This document shows, one piece after another, positions 48,130-59,557 of a stretch of 64,000 nucleotides of DNA. The notes below the pieces were generated by a model. The model had not been told where the DNA came from. It saw only the letters and a program-made list of their open reading frames with translations, and did not search any database. Position 1 is the stretch's first letter. Each line of letters starts with the position of its first letter. Origin of the DNA: Acinetobacter tjernbergiae DSM 14971 = CIP 107465. GTDB lineage: Bacteria; Pseudomonadota; Gammaproteobacteria; Pseudomonadales; Moraxellaceae. The position numbers and the translations under genes are program-made. The stretch covers positions 92,388 through 156,387 of the forward strand of contig NZ_KB894359.1 in the NCBI RefSeq assembly GCF_000374425.1, given 5' to 3'.

Positions 48130-49587
48130 TTAAAAAGGATAATGTGGCGCTTGAGCCTGTACGGTCATCCATTGCCATTGGGTAAACTCATCTGCATTGG
48201 CAGGGCCACCAATACGCGTTCCATTTCCTGATGCACCGAAACCACCAAATGGATTGACCGTTTCATCATTTACGGTTTGGTCATTGATGTGTAGTAAACC
48301 CACTTTGAGCTGTGCACCAAGCTGCATAGCACGCCCAACATTTGAGCTAATCACACCTGCGGAAAGCCCATAGTCACCGTCATTGGCTAACTCAATCGCT
48401 TGTTCATCTGTACTAAAAGGGATGAGCACCGCAACAGGACCAAAAATTTCTTCACTAAAAATTGAATTGTTTGAAGTCACACCTGCAAGAACTGTCGGTT
48501 CAAAGAAGACGCCATCGGCACGTCCGCCAATTTCCAATGTTGCGCCTTCGGCAACTGCAGCATTCACCAATTGTTCTACACGCTGCACTTGTTTGGCATT
48601 AATCAGTGGACCAATCGTGACATGGCTTTCTGACGGGTTGCCCACCACAAAGTTTTTCACTTTTTCAATCACACGCTGTTTGACTTGTTCATAAATATTT
48701 TGATGGATCAGAATTTTGCCTGAAGTCATACAAATCTGACCTGAATGCAAAAATGCTCCCCATGCAATATTTTCAGCCGCCAATTCAATATCAGCATCAT
48801 CTAAAATAATCAGCGAGTTTTTACCACCTAACTCTAACGATACTTTCTTCAACGTTTTTGCAGCATTAGCGCCTACAATGCGTCCCACATTCGTTGAACC
48901 TGTAAACTGAATACTGGCAATATTTTTATCTAGAGTGAGTGCTTCCCCTACTTCAGCTCCACCCGGTAAGATATGTAGAAGACCTTTTGGAAGACCTGCA
49001 AGCTCAAAAATACGTGCAATCGCATAACCACTGCACACCGCTGTCCGTTCATCAGGTTTCAGTACCACGGCATTACCCAATGCCAAAGCTGGTGCTACAG
49101 CACGTAAAGCTAAGTACAGTGGGAAATTAAACGGTGAAATGACCCCAACAACACCAAGCGGTACGCGTTTGGCGATGCTTAATTTGCCATTTTGAGTCGG
49201 CAGTAATGTGCCCTGATCCGCAGCAGGTAAACCGATACAATGTTTAAGCACTTGAATCGAAATACTGACTTCGAACCCAGCTTTAAGCTGTAAAGAACCA
49301 CTTTCTTTCACTAACCATGCAATTACCTCTGCTTGATGTTCTGTGAGTAAAGCGACTGCTCGTTCAAATACAGCTTGACGTTCTTGATAAGACAAAGACC
49401 ACCACTGGTGCTGGGTAATTTTTGCTTGTTGAGCTGCCTCCACCACATCTTGAGCGGAAGCATAACCAATTTCACCCAGTCCTTGACCCGTAGCCACTTC
49501 CACCACGTGATAAGTCTGCTGAGCTGGCTGCCATGAACCGTTGAACAGTTTTTTATCCCAAATCTCTTTTGCTAATATAGACATCAT
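48130..49587 (-). CDS. areC: Benzaldehyde dehydrogenase (NAD+)
   Basis: 485 residues. Aldehyde dehydrogenase motifs: GVISPFNFPLYLALRAVAPA near 155, FTGSTNVGR near 231, SLELGGKNSLIILDDAD near 254 (general base Glu), and SGQICMTSGKILIHQNIYE near 289, with the catalytic Cys in GQICM. It converts benzaldehyde to benzoate, which the ben genes in this window then oxidise. The family match is to AreC/XylC. Upstream is the outer-membrane channel gene, downstream areB. Confidence 0.9.
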   Translation of the reverse strand: MMSILAKEIWDKKLFNGSWQPAQQTYHVVEVATGQGLGEIGYASAQDVVEAAQQAKITQHQWWSLSYQERQAVFERAVALLTEHQAEVIAWLVKESGSLQLKAGFEVSISIQVLKHCIGLPAADQGTLLPTQNGKLSIAKRVPLGVVGVISPFNFPLYLALRAVAPALALGNAVVLKPDERTAVCSGYAIARIFELAGLPKGLLHILPGGAEVGEALTLDKNIASIQFTGSTNVGRIVGANAAKTLKKVSLELGGKNSLIILDDADIELAAENIAWGAFLHSGQICMTSGKILIHQNIYEQVKQRVIEKVKNFVVGNPSESHVTIGPLINAKQVQRVEQLVNAAVAEGATLEIGGRADGVFFEPTVLAGVTSNNSIFSEEIFGPVAVLIPFSTDEQAIELANDGDYGLSAGVISSNVGRAMQLGAQLKVGLLHINDQTVNDETVNPFGGFGASGNGTRIGGPANADEFTQWQWMTVQAQAPHYPF

Positions 49588-49684
49588 GACCTCTTAAAAT
49601 TTATTTAGACAATTCATTTATTGTTCAAATTTCATAGTCGCAAAACTGAAACAATTCATGTGTTGCCATCGCATGTGTTCTGAA

Positions 49685-50566
49685 TTAAAAAATGTAAAAA
49701 AGTCGAAAATTCAGTCCTAAATCTTTCTTAAATCCGCTTTCGACTTGAGTGTCCGAAACCAACTGCGCACTCAATTGCGTTTTGGAATTGATCATTTGCT
49801 GGAATTCAACTCTTGCTTGTTGTTTTTCCATGTTCTGTTTAAGCTGAATGCCATCTAGTGACTGATCGCCACCATAGTTGGCAGCATAACCCAGCGCAAT
49901 CCGTTGCTTGGCATTCAGGTCATAACGTAAATTGACCTGTGTTTGATAACTGGTGTCTTGAGACAGTGTCTGATTGCCACTACCCGCTTCATCATTATCG
50001 CCATACCAAATTGCATCTTGATAAAACTCAAAACCCAATTTGCCATAAAGCGGTTGTACCCAAGCCAACTGCAAATCATATTTAAAACGGTTTTCACCAA
50101 GGTTGACGGCATCATTTTTATCGTATTGCCCAAGCGGCAAATAAATAAATGGCGTAACTGCAAGATAGCGACCAGAAACGCCCTGTTCAGGTTGATTGAT
50201 GAACCAAAAAGCGGAGGCAATGATGGGGTCAGCAAAACCCGATGCATTATTTAAATGCGCATCCCCAATTTGAGTATTACGCACCGATCCAAAAGGTATA
50301 ACTACTTGCGGGGTCGCTCGTAAGCCTGCGATATCCGTGTAATGAATAAAGCGTGCAATCCCAATATCAGATTTGGATTCAGCACGGGCTTTATCGCCCT
50401 TTTGATAGTAACCATCCATTTCACCATGTTGATAATAAAAAACACCGACATTGGTTCCACTCGGTAAAGCCGTATAATCCCCCGCATTCACATCAATCGC
50501 ATGGCTATGTTGAGCGAGTAAACCACCCAGCATGAGAAGTAACGCATTTTTATTCCTAAAATGCAT
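49685..50566 (-). CDS. Outer-membrane channel of the phenol/MetA (PF13557-like) type
   Basis: 293 residues from ATG 50566, chosen because AAAGGA lies 8 bases upstream and would fall inside a longer TTG-started ORF (50587). A signal peptide (LLLMLGGLLAQHSHA) is followed by an amphipathic beta-strand chain ending in an aromatic residue (LNFRLFYIF), typical of a beta-barrel outer-membrane protein. Family members sit in aromatic-degradation clusters and probably admit substrates. It is the first gene after the sigma-54 promoter. Confidence 0.82.
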   Translation of the reverse strand: MHFRNKNALLLMLGGLLAQHSHAIDVNAGDYTALPSGTNVGVFYYQHGEMDGYYQKGDKARAESKSDIGIARFIHYTDIAGLRATPQVVIPFGSVRNTQIGDAHLNNASGFADPIIASAFWFINQPEQGVSGRYLAVTPFIYLPLGQYDKNDAVNLGENRFKYDLQLAWVQPLYGKLGFEFYQDAIWYGDNDEAGSGNQTLSQDTSYQTQVNLRYDLNAKQRIALGYAANYGGDQSLDGIQLKQNMEKQQARVEFQQMINSKTQLSAQLVSDTQVESGFKKDLGLNFRLFYIF

Positions 50567-50703
50567 AATATGTTTCCTTTTATTCAAATTATCCTTAATG
50601 ACTCATCTCTTTTCTTGAACTTTTTAATGGCATTTAAATCCGTTGATCATTTGCCAGAAATTATCAAGAGTCCTTCTAGATCAAGTATGAGTCATAGAAT
50701 TAT

Positions 50704-50719
50704 TGCAGTTTACATGCCA
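50704..50719 (-). promoter_or_regulatory. Sigma-54 promoter of the are operon
   Basis: On the minus strand TGGCATGTAAACTGCA gives the -24 GG and -12 GC with exactly 10 bases between them. It lies about 140 bases before the channel gene start, giving a leader of about 130 bases. The AT-rich run next to it could hold an IHF site. Confidence 0.8.
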
Positions 50720-50770
50720 TAATTTTAATTATTTAAAATCAACAATTTATTAATTTAAATAGTCTTATCA

Positions 50771-50818
50771 TGTCCATAAATTAGACATATTAAAAAAGGA
50801 CTGTCCAGTTATTGGACA
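50771..50818. promoter_or_regulatory. Two upstream activator palindromes (UAS)
   Basis: TGTCCATAAATTAGACA (50771-50787) and TGTCCAGTTATTGGACA (50802-50818) share TGTCCA-N5-TGGACA and lie 31 bases apart, three helical turns, on the same DNA face. Their distance (about 70-100 bases) from the sigma-54 promoter is usual for enhancer-binding proteins. The second one, with flanking AAAAAGGA/TCCTTTTT, could also act as the terminator hairpin of the regulator gene. Confidence 0.75.
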
Positions 50819-50980
50819 ATCCTTTTTCTACATTAATACCTTAAAAACTCATCGAAATAAATTGCACTTAATATGCTGAACTTATAATAGAAGTCTGAAA
50901 CGTCGCGGCATTTAAATAGCAGTAATCAAAAACTAAAGGTTAAGGCAAAATTTCATTAAAATTAAGCTACTCAATAATGC

Positions 50981-52789
50981 TTAACTGCTGATGTATTTAT
51001 ATACTGTTGTTCTTGAGATATTGAGACGTTTGGCAGTGCGAGCAATATTGCCATTTTCCTCATTAAGCACCTGTATGACCATATGTTTGGTCATGGCATT
51101 TAAATTCTTGTTTTCACCATCGAAAGTAGGTTGATTGATAGTGTGAGGACGTAACAAGGGCTGGGACTCAGGTAAATAAAGCTGATTTAAGACTTCACTT
51201 TCCTTAAATGCAATTGACAACCTCACGATATGAATCAGCTCACGAATATTCCCTGACCAAGCATGGGCTTTAAACTGCTGCTCAACTTGGGCTGACCATT
51301 CCAAGATACCAAACTGGTGTAGAATTTTGTAGAAAATGTCCTGCTTATCCTGACGTAAACGTAAAGGTTCCAAATACACTTGAAAACCACAAATCCGATA
51401 ATATAAATCACTACGGAATGACTGCTGTGCAATTTTCGTTTTCAGATCCTGATGGGTTGCACATAATAATTTAAATGCAGACTTAATCGGCTTACGTCCA
51501 CCGACACGATAAAACTGCTGATCTTGCAAGACTCTTAAAATTTTGACCTGTAAATGCAAAGCTAAGTCACCAATTTCATCGAGAAATAATATCCCTCGAT
51601 CTGCCATTTCGATGAGACCTTTTTCACCTTGTGTTTTTGCTCCAGTAAAAGCACCACCCTAATAACCAAACAGCTCCGCTTCCAACAAATGATCAGGAAT
51701 CGCACCACAGTTAATAGAAATAAAAGGTAAATGAGCATCCAACTTCTGATGCAATTGCTGTGCGAAATGGTCTTTACCCGTACCTGTCTCACCCGTAATC
51801 AGTACTGGAATATCTGCTTTTAATGCTTTTAATGCCTGATCAAGCACAGGCTGTACAGCGATTTTTTCGGTTTGTGCTGTTCTATGCAAAATATGCAACT
51901 GTGCATAGAAAAATGCATGATCATGACTTTGAATAAAAAATGGATCACTCGCGTCGAACTGGTTCAAGTGCTCTGTTAAAAAGAAATCATGAATAGAACG
52001 ATGTAGTAACAGCTGGATCGAACAATTGAGTAATTTCAATGCCATTTGGTTGGCTTTCACAGTTTGTCCATGATCATCCAGCACGATCATGCCAGTATAA
52101 GCATTTTCAAGTAGGTCTTTTGAGTGTTGAAAATAGAGTACTCGCTGATTCAGTCTAAGTTCAGAAAGAATTATTTTATTTTCTAAAACATAACTTTGAT
52201 AGAGTAAATGCCGAAGCCAATTACTTGCCAAAAGTCCTTGTGGTGAAGTGATATCCAATGCCCCTAAAACCTCTCCTGTTCCATTAAAAATAGGCACAGA
52301 AGCACAAGAATAATTGGCAAACTCATCTAAATAATGCTGATGTCCCGTCATAATCAGCGGCTGTTTGGACAGAACACTGCATGTCGGTGCAATCGCACCA
52401 AATATAGATGGATCAATCACACGACCTGTCCTTAGAAAATGATATTGCTCATCTAAATCAGGATTATGTCGTTCAGCAATAATTTTAAGCTGTTGATTAA
52501 TTAAAAAAACACTAACATCCTGTTGTCCAAATAACTGCCAAATATCATTTAAAACCACTTCAGCTAGCGCAGCAAATTTGACATCCTCACAAGACAGATG
52601 ATCAACAGGAAAATCATGTAACGAGGTCAGTTTAGAAAAAGGACTTAAACCCGCTTTTTTAGATCGCTCCCATGCTTGCAGAATCGGCGAATCTCTCTCT
52701 ACGATCTCAGGAAGCACCCCTGTCTTGTAAAAATTATATTTAATATTTTGCCAAGAGAATTCAGATAAACCATCCATAAGCATATCCAA
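50981..52789 (-). pseudogene. areR: Sigma-54-dependent activator (AreR/AcoR-like), interrupted by an amber stop
   Basis: The frame is open from 52789 to 50981 except for one TAG at 51661-51659. Before it come an N-terminal GAF-type sensor ([20 protein letters not shown] near 90), a PAS-like region, and the AAA+ Walker A motif [15 protein letters not shown]. The stop falls in ELFGY-stop-GGAFTGAK, right before the GAFTGA loop that contacts sigma-54. After it follow Walker B (GILFLDEIGDL), RSDLYYRICG, and a Fis-type helix-turn-helix near the C-terminus (NIARTAKRLNISRTTVYKYI). Only the AAA+ part before the stop would be made unless TAG is read through. Confidence 0.88.
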
Positions 52790-52964
52790 AATGAATCAAA
52801 TTCGTTAAATCATACCGTTGTTCATTCAAATATAAAATAATAGAAAAAAATTCTTTGTTTCATAAATTCAAATATAAAAGAAGAATACAATTAATTTAGT
52901 TATTGAACATCTAAAGGAAATATCAGTTCAACTATACCGATTCAATGCGTAGTTATGCTCTAAA
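52790..52964. other. Short gap between the activator and benM
   Basis: 175 AT-rich bases containing, on the minus strand, the promoter of the activator gene. No repeat or terminator hairpin of note was seen. Confidence 0.4.
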
Positions 52965-53888
52965 TTATCCCCATTCAAATATTGTCCGATTGTATTTTAT
53001 TCCTTCTAAATCATAAACCTGATAAATTGAATCAAATAGCGATTGTAAATCTTCACTTTTATCCATCGCTCTGGCAGTAATAAAAATAGGACTCACCGCG
53101 CCACTATCCAAAATAGGAATATACAGTAAATGTGGAAATCGAATCGTATCTGCACTTGCTGGAATAATACAAATTCCTTCTCCGGCCGCAACCAAACCTA
53201 ATGCGAGTTGGATTTCACGCAATTCACGAATATGTTTTGGCACTAAACTGTGCTCCGCAAAAATATTCATAAGCTGGGTCGAAAAATTTGGTTTTGGCGT
53301 ATTTGGATAAACAAAAAGTTTTTCATCAACTAAATCTGCTAAATGAACGCCCTCCACTCGTTGAGCCAAAGGATGGCTTGAATGAGCAGCGACAACCAAA
53401 TTTTCTTTACGCAATAAAACACGTTTCACCGCAGGATCACTAATTCTTAATCGACCAAATCCAACATCTATTCGTCCTTCCTTTAACGCTTGGATTTGTT
53501 CAGTGGTACTCAATTCGATTAATTGAATGTTTAAGTGTGGATGTTGTTGGCGGTAGAGATAAATAATTCTTGGTAATAAACCAAACAGTAATGAACCGAC
53601 AAAACCTATCGTTAAAGTTCTTTCGATGAGACCAATTCTTTTGGTCATACTTTTGACTTCTTCCGCATTAGACAAAAGTTTAAGCGCATGCTGATAAAGG
53701 AATTGTCCTGCGGTTGTGGTTTGAAGTGGTCGACTGCCTCTCTCAAAAAGTTGCACACCTAGTTCATTTTCAAGGTTTTGAATTTGCCTACTCAATGGTG
53801 GTTGAGCAATGAAAAGCCTTTCTGCTGCTTTGGTGAAGCTTTGTTCTTCTACCACTGCGACAAAATAGCGTAGATATCTGAGTTCCAT
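52965..53888 (-). CDS. benM: LysR-type regulator of benzoate/catechol genes (BenM-like)
   Basis: 307 residues. The N-terminal winged helix reads FTKAAERLFIAQPPLSRQIQ (residues 18-37). The effector domain contains GFVGSLLFGLLPRIIYLYRQ (95-114) and GLVAAGEGICIIPAS (231-245). Arg160, and Tyr292 aligned with Tyr293 of A. baylyi BenM, correspond to the secondary benzoate-site residues; CatM has His at 160. I therefore favour BenM over CatM, although the ligand assignment rests on remembered sequences. It is divergent from catB. Confidence 0.85.
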   Translation of the reverse strand: MELRYLRYFVAVVEEQSFTKAAERLFIAQPPLSRQIQNLENELGVQLFERGSRPLQTTTAGQFLYQHALKLLSNAEEVKSMTKRIGLIERTLTIGFVGSLLFGLLPRIIYLYRQQHPHLNIQLIELSTTEQIQALKEGRIDVGFGRLRISDPAVKRVLLRKENLVVAAHSSHPLAQRVEGVHLADLVDEKLFVYPNTPKPNFSTQLMNIFAEHSLVPKHIRELREIQLALGLVAAGEGICIIPASADTIRFPHLLYIPILDSGAVSPIFITARAMDKSEDLQSLFDSIYQVYDLEGIKYNRTIFEWG

Positions 53889-53899
53889 TCCTTACCTCC

Positions 53900-53935
53900 A
53901 TACCTAATAGGTATAAAAAAATACATATTCAGTCT
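53900..53935. promoter_or_regulatory. BenM/CatM binding sites upstream of catB
   Basis: ATACCTAATAGGTAT (53900-53914) is a perfect ATAC-N7-GTAT site. A weaker copy ATAC-N7-GTCT lies at 53921-53935, 21 bases centre to centre, as expected for the recognition and activation half of a tetrameric LysR regulator. It sits just after the benM start on the other strand. Confidence 0.8.
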
Positions 53936-53999
53936 TAGACAGAGTTTAATCATTCTTTTAAGGTATAGGAAGAACATAAAGAACCAGTGATGGTGTGAA

Positions 54000-55115
54000 A
54001 TGTATAAATCTGTCGAAACCATATTAGTTGATATTCCAACCATTCGTCCACACAAGCTTTCAGTGACTACGATGCAGACTCAAACTTTAGTTTTGGTCAA
54101 AGTAACAGCAGAAAATGGGGTGGTTGGTTGGGGTGAAGCCACCACGATTGGTGGGCTTAACTATGGTGAAGAAAGTCCTGAAAGTGTAAAAGCAAATATC
54201 GATACTTACTTTGCACCATTATTACTTTCAATCAAAAAATCGTTGAATGTGGCACAAACTTTGACGTTAATTCGCAAAAGTATTAATGGCAATCGATTTG
54301 CAAAATGTGCCATTCAAACAGCACTTCTTGATATTCAAGCAAAAAAATTAAACCTTCCTTTGAGTGAGGTTTTAGGTGGTCGTTTGCGTGATCGCTTGCC
54401 TGTACTTTGGACTTTAGCTTCTGGCGATACAGATAAAGATATTGCTGAAGCAAAGAAAATGATTGAGCTAAAACGCCACAATATTTTCAAGTTAAAAATT
54501 GGTTCTAATCCTCTGCAACATGATGTTGATCATGTAATTGCCATTAAAAAGGCTTTAGGTACAGAGATCAGTATTCGTGTCGATGTAAATCGTGCATGGT
54601 CAGAATTGGAATGTATCCAAGGTATTCAACAGTTACAGGATGGTGGCATTGATTTAATTGAACAACCTTGTGCAATTGAACAAACCAATGTTCTCGGACG
54701 TTTAACCCAGCGATTTGATGTCGCGATTATGGCTGATGAAGCATTAACAGGTCCTGACAGTGCTTATCGTTTAGCACAACAACATGCGGCTGATGTATTT
54801 GCCGTAAAAGTTGAACAGTCCGGCGGTCTGATTGAAGCGTGTGAAGTGGCAAAAATTGCAAAACTTGCAGGTATTGATCTTTATGGTGGCACGATGCTTG
54901 AAGGTCCGATTGGAACGATTGCCTCAGCACATGCGTTTAGCACCTTTGACAGCCTTGCATTTGGAACAGAATTGTTTGGGCCATTGTTGCTCACTGAAGA
55001 TATCTTAAAAACACCTTTGCAATATGAAAATTTTGAATTGGTTGTACCTCAAGCAGCAGGTTTAGGTATTGAGATCGATGAAGACAAAATTGAGCAATTA
55101 CGACGCAAAGCATAA
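54000..55115 (+). CDS. catB: Muconate cycloisomerase
   Basis: 371 residues of the enolase superfamily. It closes cis,cis-muconate to muconolactone. The catalytic Lys pair is in IFKLKIGSN near residue 167, the metal-binding acids in IRVDVNRAWSELE, DLIEQPCAIEQ and AIMADEALTGPDSAY, and the opposite Lys in FAVKVEQSGG. Start ATG 54000 has no strong Shine-Dalgarno. It is the first gene of the large cat-ben operon. Confidence 0.96.
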   Translation: MYKSVETILVDIPTIRPHKLSVTTMQTQTLVLVKVTAENGVVGWGEATTIGGLNYGEESPESVKANIDTYFAPLLLSIKKSLNVAQTLTLIRKSINGNRFAKCAIQTALLDIQAKKLNLPLSEVLGGRLRDRLPVLWTLASGDTDKDIAEAKKMIELKRHNIFKLKIGSNPLQHDVDHVIAIKKALGTEISIRVDVNRAWSELECIQGIQQLQDGGIDLIEQPCAIEQTNVLGRLTQRFDVAIMADEALTGPDSAYRLAQQHAADVFAVKVEQSGGLIEACEVAKIAKLAGIDLYGGTMLEGPIGTIASAHAFSTFDSLAFGTELFGPLLLTEDILKTPLQYENFELVVPQAAGLGIEIDEDKIEQLRRKA

Positions 55116-55125
55116 GGAGAAAAGC

Positions 55126-55416
55126 ATGTTATTTCAGGTTCGCATGGATGTGCATATTCCACTCGATATGCCAGTTGAGCAAGTTAATGAAATTAAAGCT
55201 GTAGAAAAGGCGTATTCACAAGATTTACAGCATCAAGGTAAATGGCGTCACATTTGGCGTATCACAGGTCAGTATTCAAACATCAGTATTTTTGATGTCG
55301 AAAGCAATGAAGAGCTGCACGACATTTTACAAGATCTTCCTCTATATCCCTACATGAATATTGAAGTGATGGCGTTGAATCGTCACCCATCATCGATTCG
55401 GGAAGATGATCATTAA
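55126..55416 (+). CDS. catC: Muconolactone delta-isomerase
   Basis: 96 residues from ATG 55126 (MLFQVRMDVHIPLDMPVEQV), with AAGGAGA 8 bases upstream and 11 bases after catB. The RHIWRITGQY-like KWRHIWRITGQYSNISIFDV block and the LPLYPYMNIEVMALNRHPS end are diagnostic. It converts muconolactone to 3-oxoadipate enol-lactone as a decamer. Confidence 0.96.
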   Translation: MLFQVRMDVHIPLDMPVEQVNEIKAVEKAYSQDLQHQGKWRHIWRITGQYSNISIFDVESNEELHDILQDLPLYPYMNIEVMALNRHPSSIREDDH

Positions 55417-55561
55417 CGTATATGAATCTAATTGCTCTGAGATTACCAATATCCTCTCAGCGCTAGGCTAAAACAAGGAATGTAGCAAGGCAAAATCACA
55501 ATAAACAATTTGGTGATTCCCCCCGCTACTAACGCTATAAGCATACTCAAGGAGAAATAGT
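55417..55561. other. catC-catA spacer
   Basis: 145 bases with AATCAC/GTGATT weakly paired around 55494-55525 and an AAGGAG ribosome-binding site before catA. No T tract; no clear promoter. Confidence 0.4.
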
Positions 55562-56482
55562 ATGAACCGTCAGGAAATCGATACGCTCGTTAAACAAATG
55601 AATGTTGATACTGCAACTGCTGCAGTTGATCAACGCGTTCAAACGATTGTGGTTCGTTTATTAGGTGATTTATTTCAAGCAATTGAAGATTTAGATATCC
55701 AACCATCGGAAGTATGGAAAGGTCTCGAATATTTTACAGATGCAGGTCAAGCCAATGAATTAGGCTTACTTGCGGCAGGTTTGGGTTTAGAACATTATTT
55801 AGATTTACATGCTGATGAAGCTGATGCTAAAGCAGGTATTTCAGGCGGTACACCACGTACGATTGAAGGTCCACTTTATGTTGCAGGCGCACCTGAATCC
55901 GTTGGTTTTGCACGTATGGACGATGGCTCTGAATCAGACAAAATCGACACATTAATTATTGAAGGTACAGTCACTGATACTGATGGTAATGTGATTGAAG
56001 GTGCTAAGGTTGAAGTTTGGCATGCGAATAGTTTAGGCAACTACTCTTTCTTCGATAAGTCTCAATCCGATTTTAATTTACGTCGTACTATTTTGGCGGA
56101 TGCTGAGGGCAAATACGTAGCGCTTACCACAATGCCTGTAGGTTATGGCTGTCCACCAGAAGGCACAACCCAATTTGTACTCAACAAATTAGGTCGTCAT
56201 GGTAACCGCCCTTCTCATGTCCATTATTTTGTTTCTGCACCAGGTTTCCGCAAATTAACAACTCAATTCAACATTGAGGGTGATCAATATTTATGGGATG
56301 ACTTTGCTTTTGCGACCCGTGATGGCTTAGTGGCAACCGCGATTGATGTATCTGATCAAGCTGAAATTCAAGGTCGTGGTCTGGATAAACCCTTTAAACA
56401 TATCACGTTCAATATCGAACTCGTGAAAGACGCTACCACAGCACCTTCAACTGAAGTAGATCGTCGTCGCGCTAGCGCATAA
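55562..56482 (+). CDS. catA: Catechol 1,2-dioxygenase
   Basis: 306 residues. The intradiol ring-cleaving enzyme makes cis,cis-muconate from catechol and O2. The helical N-terminal linker domain (residues 1-100) precedes the beta-sandwich. Fe(III) ligands: Tyr161 in NSLGNYSFF, Tyr195 in MPVGYGCPP, and His219 and His221 in RPSHVHYF. IEGPLYVAGAPES near 101 is conserved. Placed between catC and benA. Confidence 0.97.
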   Translation: MNRQEIDTLVKQMNVDTATAAVDQRVQTIVVRLLGDLFQAIEDLDIQPSEVWKGLEYFTDAGQANELGLLAAGLGLEHYLDLHADEADAKAGISGGTPRTIEGPLYVAGAPESVGFARMDDGSESDKIDTLIIEGTVTDTDGNVIEGAKVEVWHANSLGNYSFFDKSQSDFNLRRTILADAEGKYVALTTMPVGYGCPPEGTTQFVLNKLGRHGNRPSHVHYFVSAPGFRKLTTQFNIEGDQYLWDDFAFATRDGLVATAIDVSDQAEIQGRGLDKPFKHITFNIELVKDATTAPSTEVDRRRASA

Positions 56483-56505
56483 CTCAGCTTAATAGGAACT
56501 GAGTT
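56481..56505 (+). other. Intercistronic hairpin catA-benA
   Basis: AACTCAG and CTGAGTT pair over 11 bases directly at the catA stop. No T run follows, so an mRNA-stability or processing element is more likely than a terminator. Confidence 0.45.
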
Positions 56506-56561
56506 AGCAATAGAAACTTGTTAGCTCAGGACTTCCTTGCTTGGAAAGTCGGAGAACGGAC

Positions 56562-57949
56562 ATGCCACGAATTCCTGTAATTAATACGAGCCATCTTGAT
56601 CGAATTGATGAATTACTTGTAGATAACGAAGAAACGGGCGAATACAAACTGCATCGTTCAGTATTTACTGATCAAGCCTTGTTTGATCTTGAAATGAAAT
56701 ACATCTTTGAAGGTAACTGGGTTTATTTAGCACATGAAAGCCAAATTCCCCAAAATAATGATTTTTACACCACCTATATCGGTCGTCAGCCAATCATTAT
56801 CGCGCGTAACCGTAACGGTGAATTAAATGCAATGATCAATGCATGTTCTCATCGTGGTGCACAACTTTGCAGACATAAACGCGGTAATAAAGCGACTTAT
56901 ACGTGCCCTTTCCATGGTTGGACATTTAACAACTCAGGTAAATTGCTCAAAGTAAAAGATCCAAGCGATGCTGGATATTCTGATTGTTTCAACCAAGATG
57001 GTTCACATGACTTAAAAAAAGTTGCAAAGTTTGAAAACTATAAGGGTTTCTTATTTGGCAGCTTAAACCCAGATGTCCCATCTTTAGAAGAATTCTTGGG
57101 TGAAACAAGTAAAATTATCGACATGATTGTTGGTCAGTCGGAACAAGGTTTAGAAGTTTTACGTGGTTCTTCAAGCTACACCTATGAAGGAAACTGGAAG
57201 CTCACCGCTGAAAATGGTGCGGATGGCTATCACGTATCAGCCGTTCACTGGAACTATGCTGCAACGACTCAACACCGTAAAGAAGCTCAGGCAGGCGATA
57301 ATATTCGTGCAATGAGTGCAGGTTCTTGGGGCAAACAAGGTGGTGGATCATACGGTTTTGAACATGGTCATATGTTGCTATGGACTCAATGGGCAAACCC
57401 AGAAGATCGACCGAATTTTCCCAAAGCAGAAGAATATACCGAGAAATTCGGGACTGCGATGTCTAAATGGATGATCGAACGCTCACGAAATCTATGCCTA
57501 TATCCTAACGTTTATTTGATGGATCAATTTGGCTCTCAAATTCGGGTACTCCGTCCACTTGGCGTGAATAAAACTGAAGTCACCATTTACTGCATCGCGC
57601 CTGTTGGAGAATCGACTGAAGCTCGTGCTCGCCGTATCCGTCAATATGAAGATTTCTTCAATGCTTCTGGAATGGCGACGCCTGATGATTTGGAAGAGTT
57701 CCGCGCATGCCAAGCAGGTTATGCAGGCTTAGAACTGGAATGGAATGACATGTGTCGTGGTTCAAAACACTGGATTCATGGGCCTGATGAAGCAGCAAAC
57801 GAAATTGGTCTAAAACCAAAACTCAGTGGTATTAAAACTGAAGATGAGGGCTTATATCTTGCTCAGCATCAATACTGGTTGACCTCTATGAAAAATGCAA
57901 TTGCGATCGAAAAACGATTGGCAGCAGCTCAATTTCAGGGGGAAGCCGT

Positions 57950-57953
<4 letters not shown>
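56562..57953 (+). CDS. benA: Benzoate 1,2-dioxygenase large (alpha) subunit
   Basis: 463 residues from ATG 56562 ([20 protein letters not shown]), preceded by GGAG. The Rieske 2Fe-2S motif is [11 protein letters not shown] followed by CPFHGW. The mononuclear iron ligands lie in [16 protein letters not shown]. It hydroxylates benzoate to the cis-1,2-diol with BenB, using electrons from BenC. Nearly identical in pattern to A. baylyi BenA. The stop overlaps benB by four bases. Confidence 0.97.
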
Positions 57954-59540
<1,587 letters not shown>

Positions 59541-59557
59541 TTAAATTGGAGGTGAGC

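Noticed and set aside
50981..51607. Separate 208-residue regulator beginning at an internal Met
   Set aside because: It starts in the middle of an AAA+ domain, just before Walker B, and is in the same frame as the upstream half; it is the distal part of the interrupted activator.
51659..51661. TAG read as pyrrolysine or another recoded residue
   Set aside because: No pyl genes or known recoding context are seen; a nonsense mutation is simpler.
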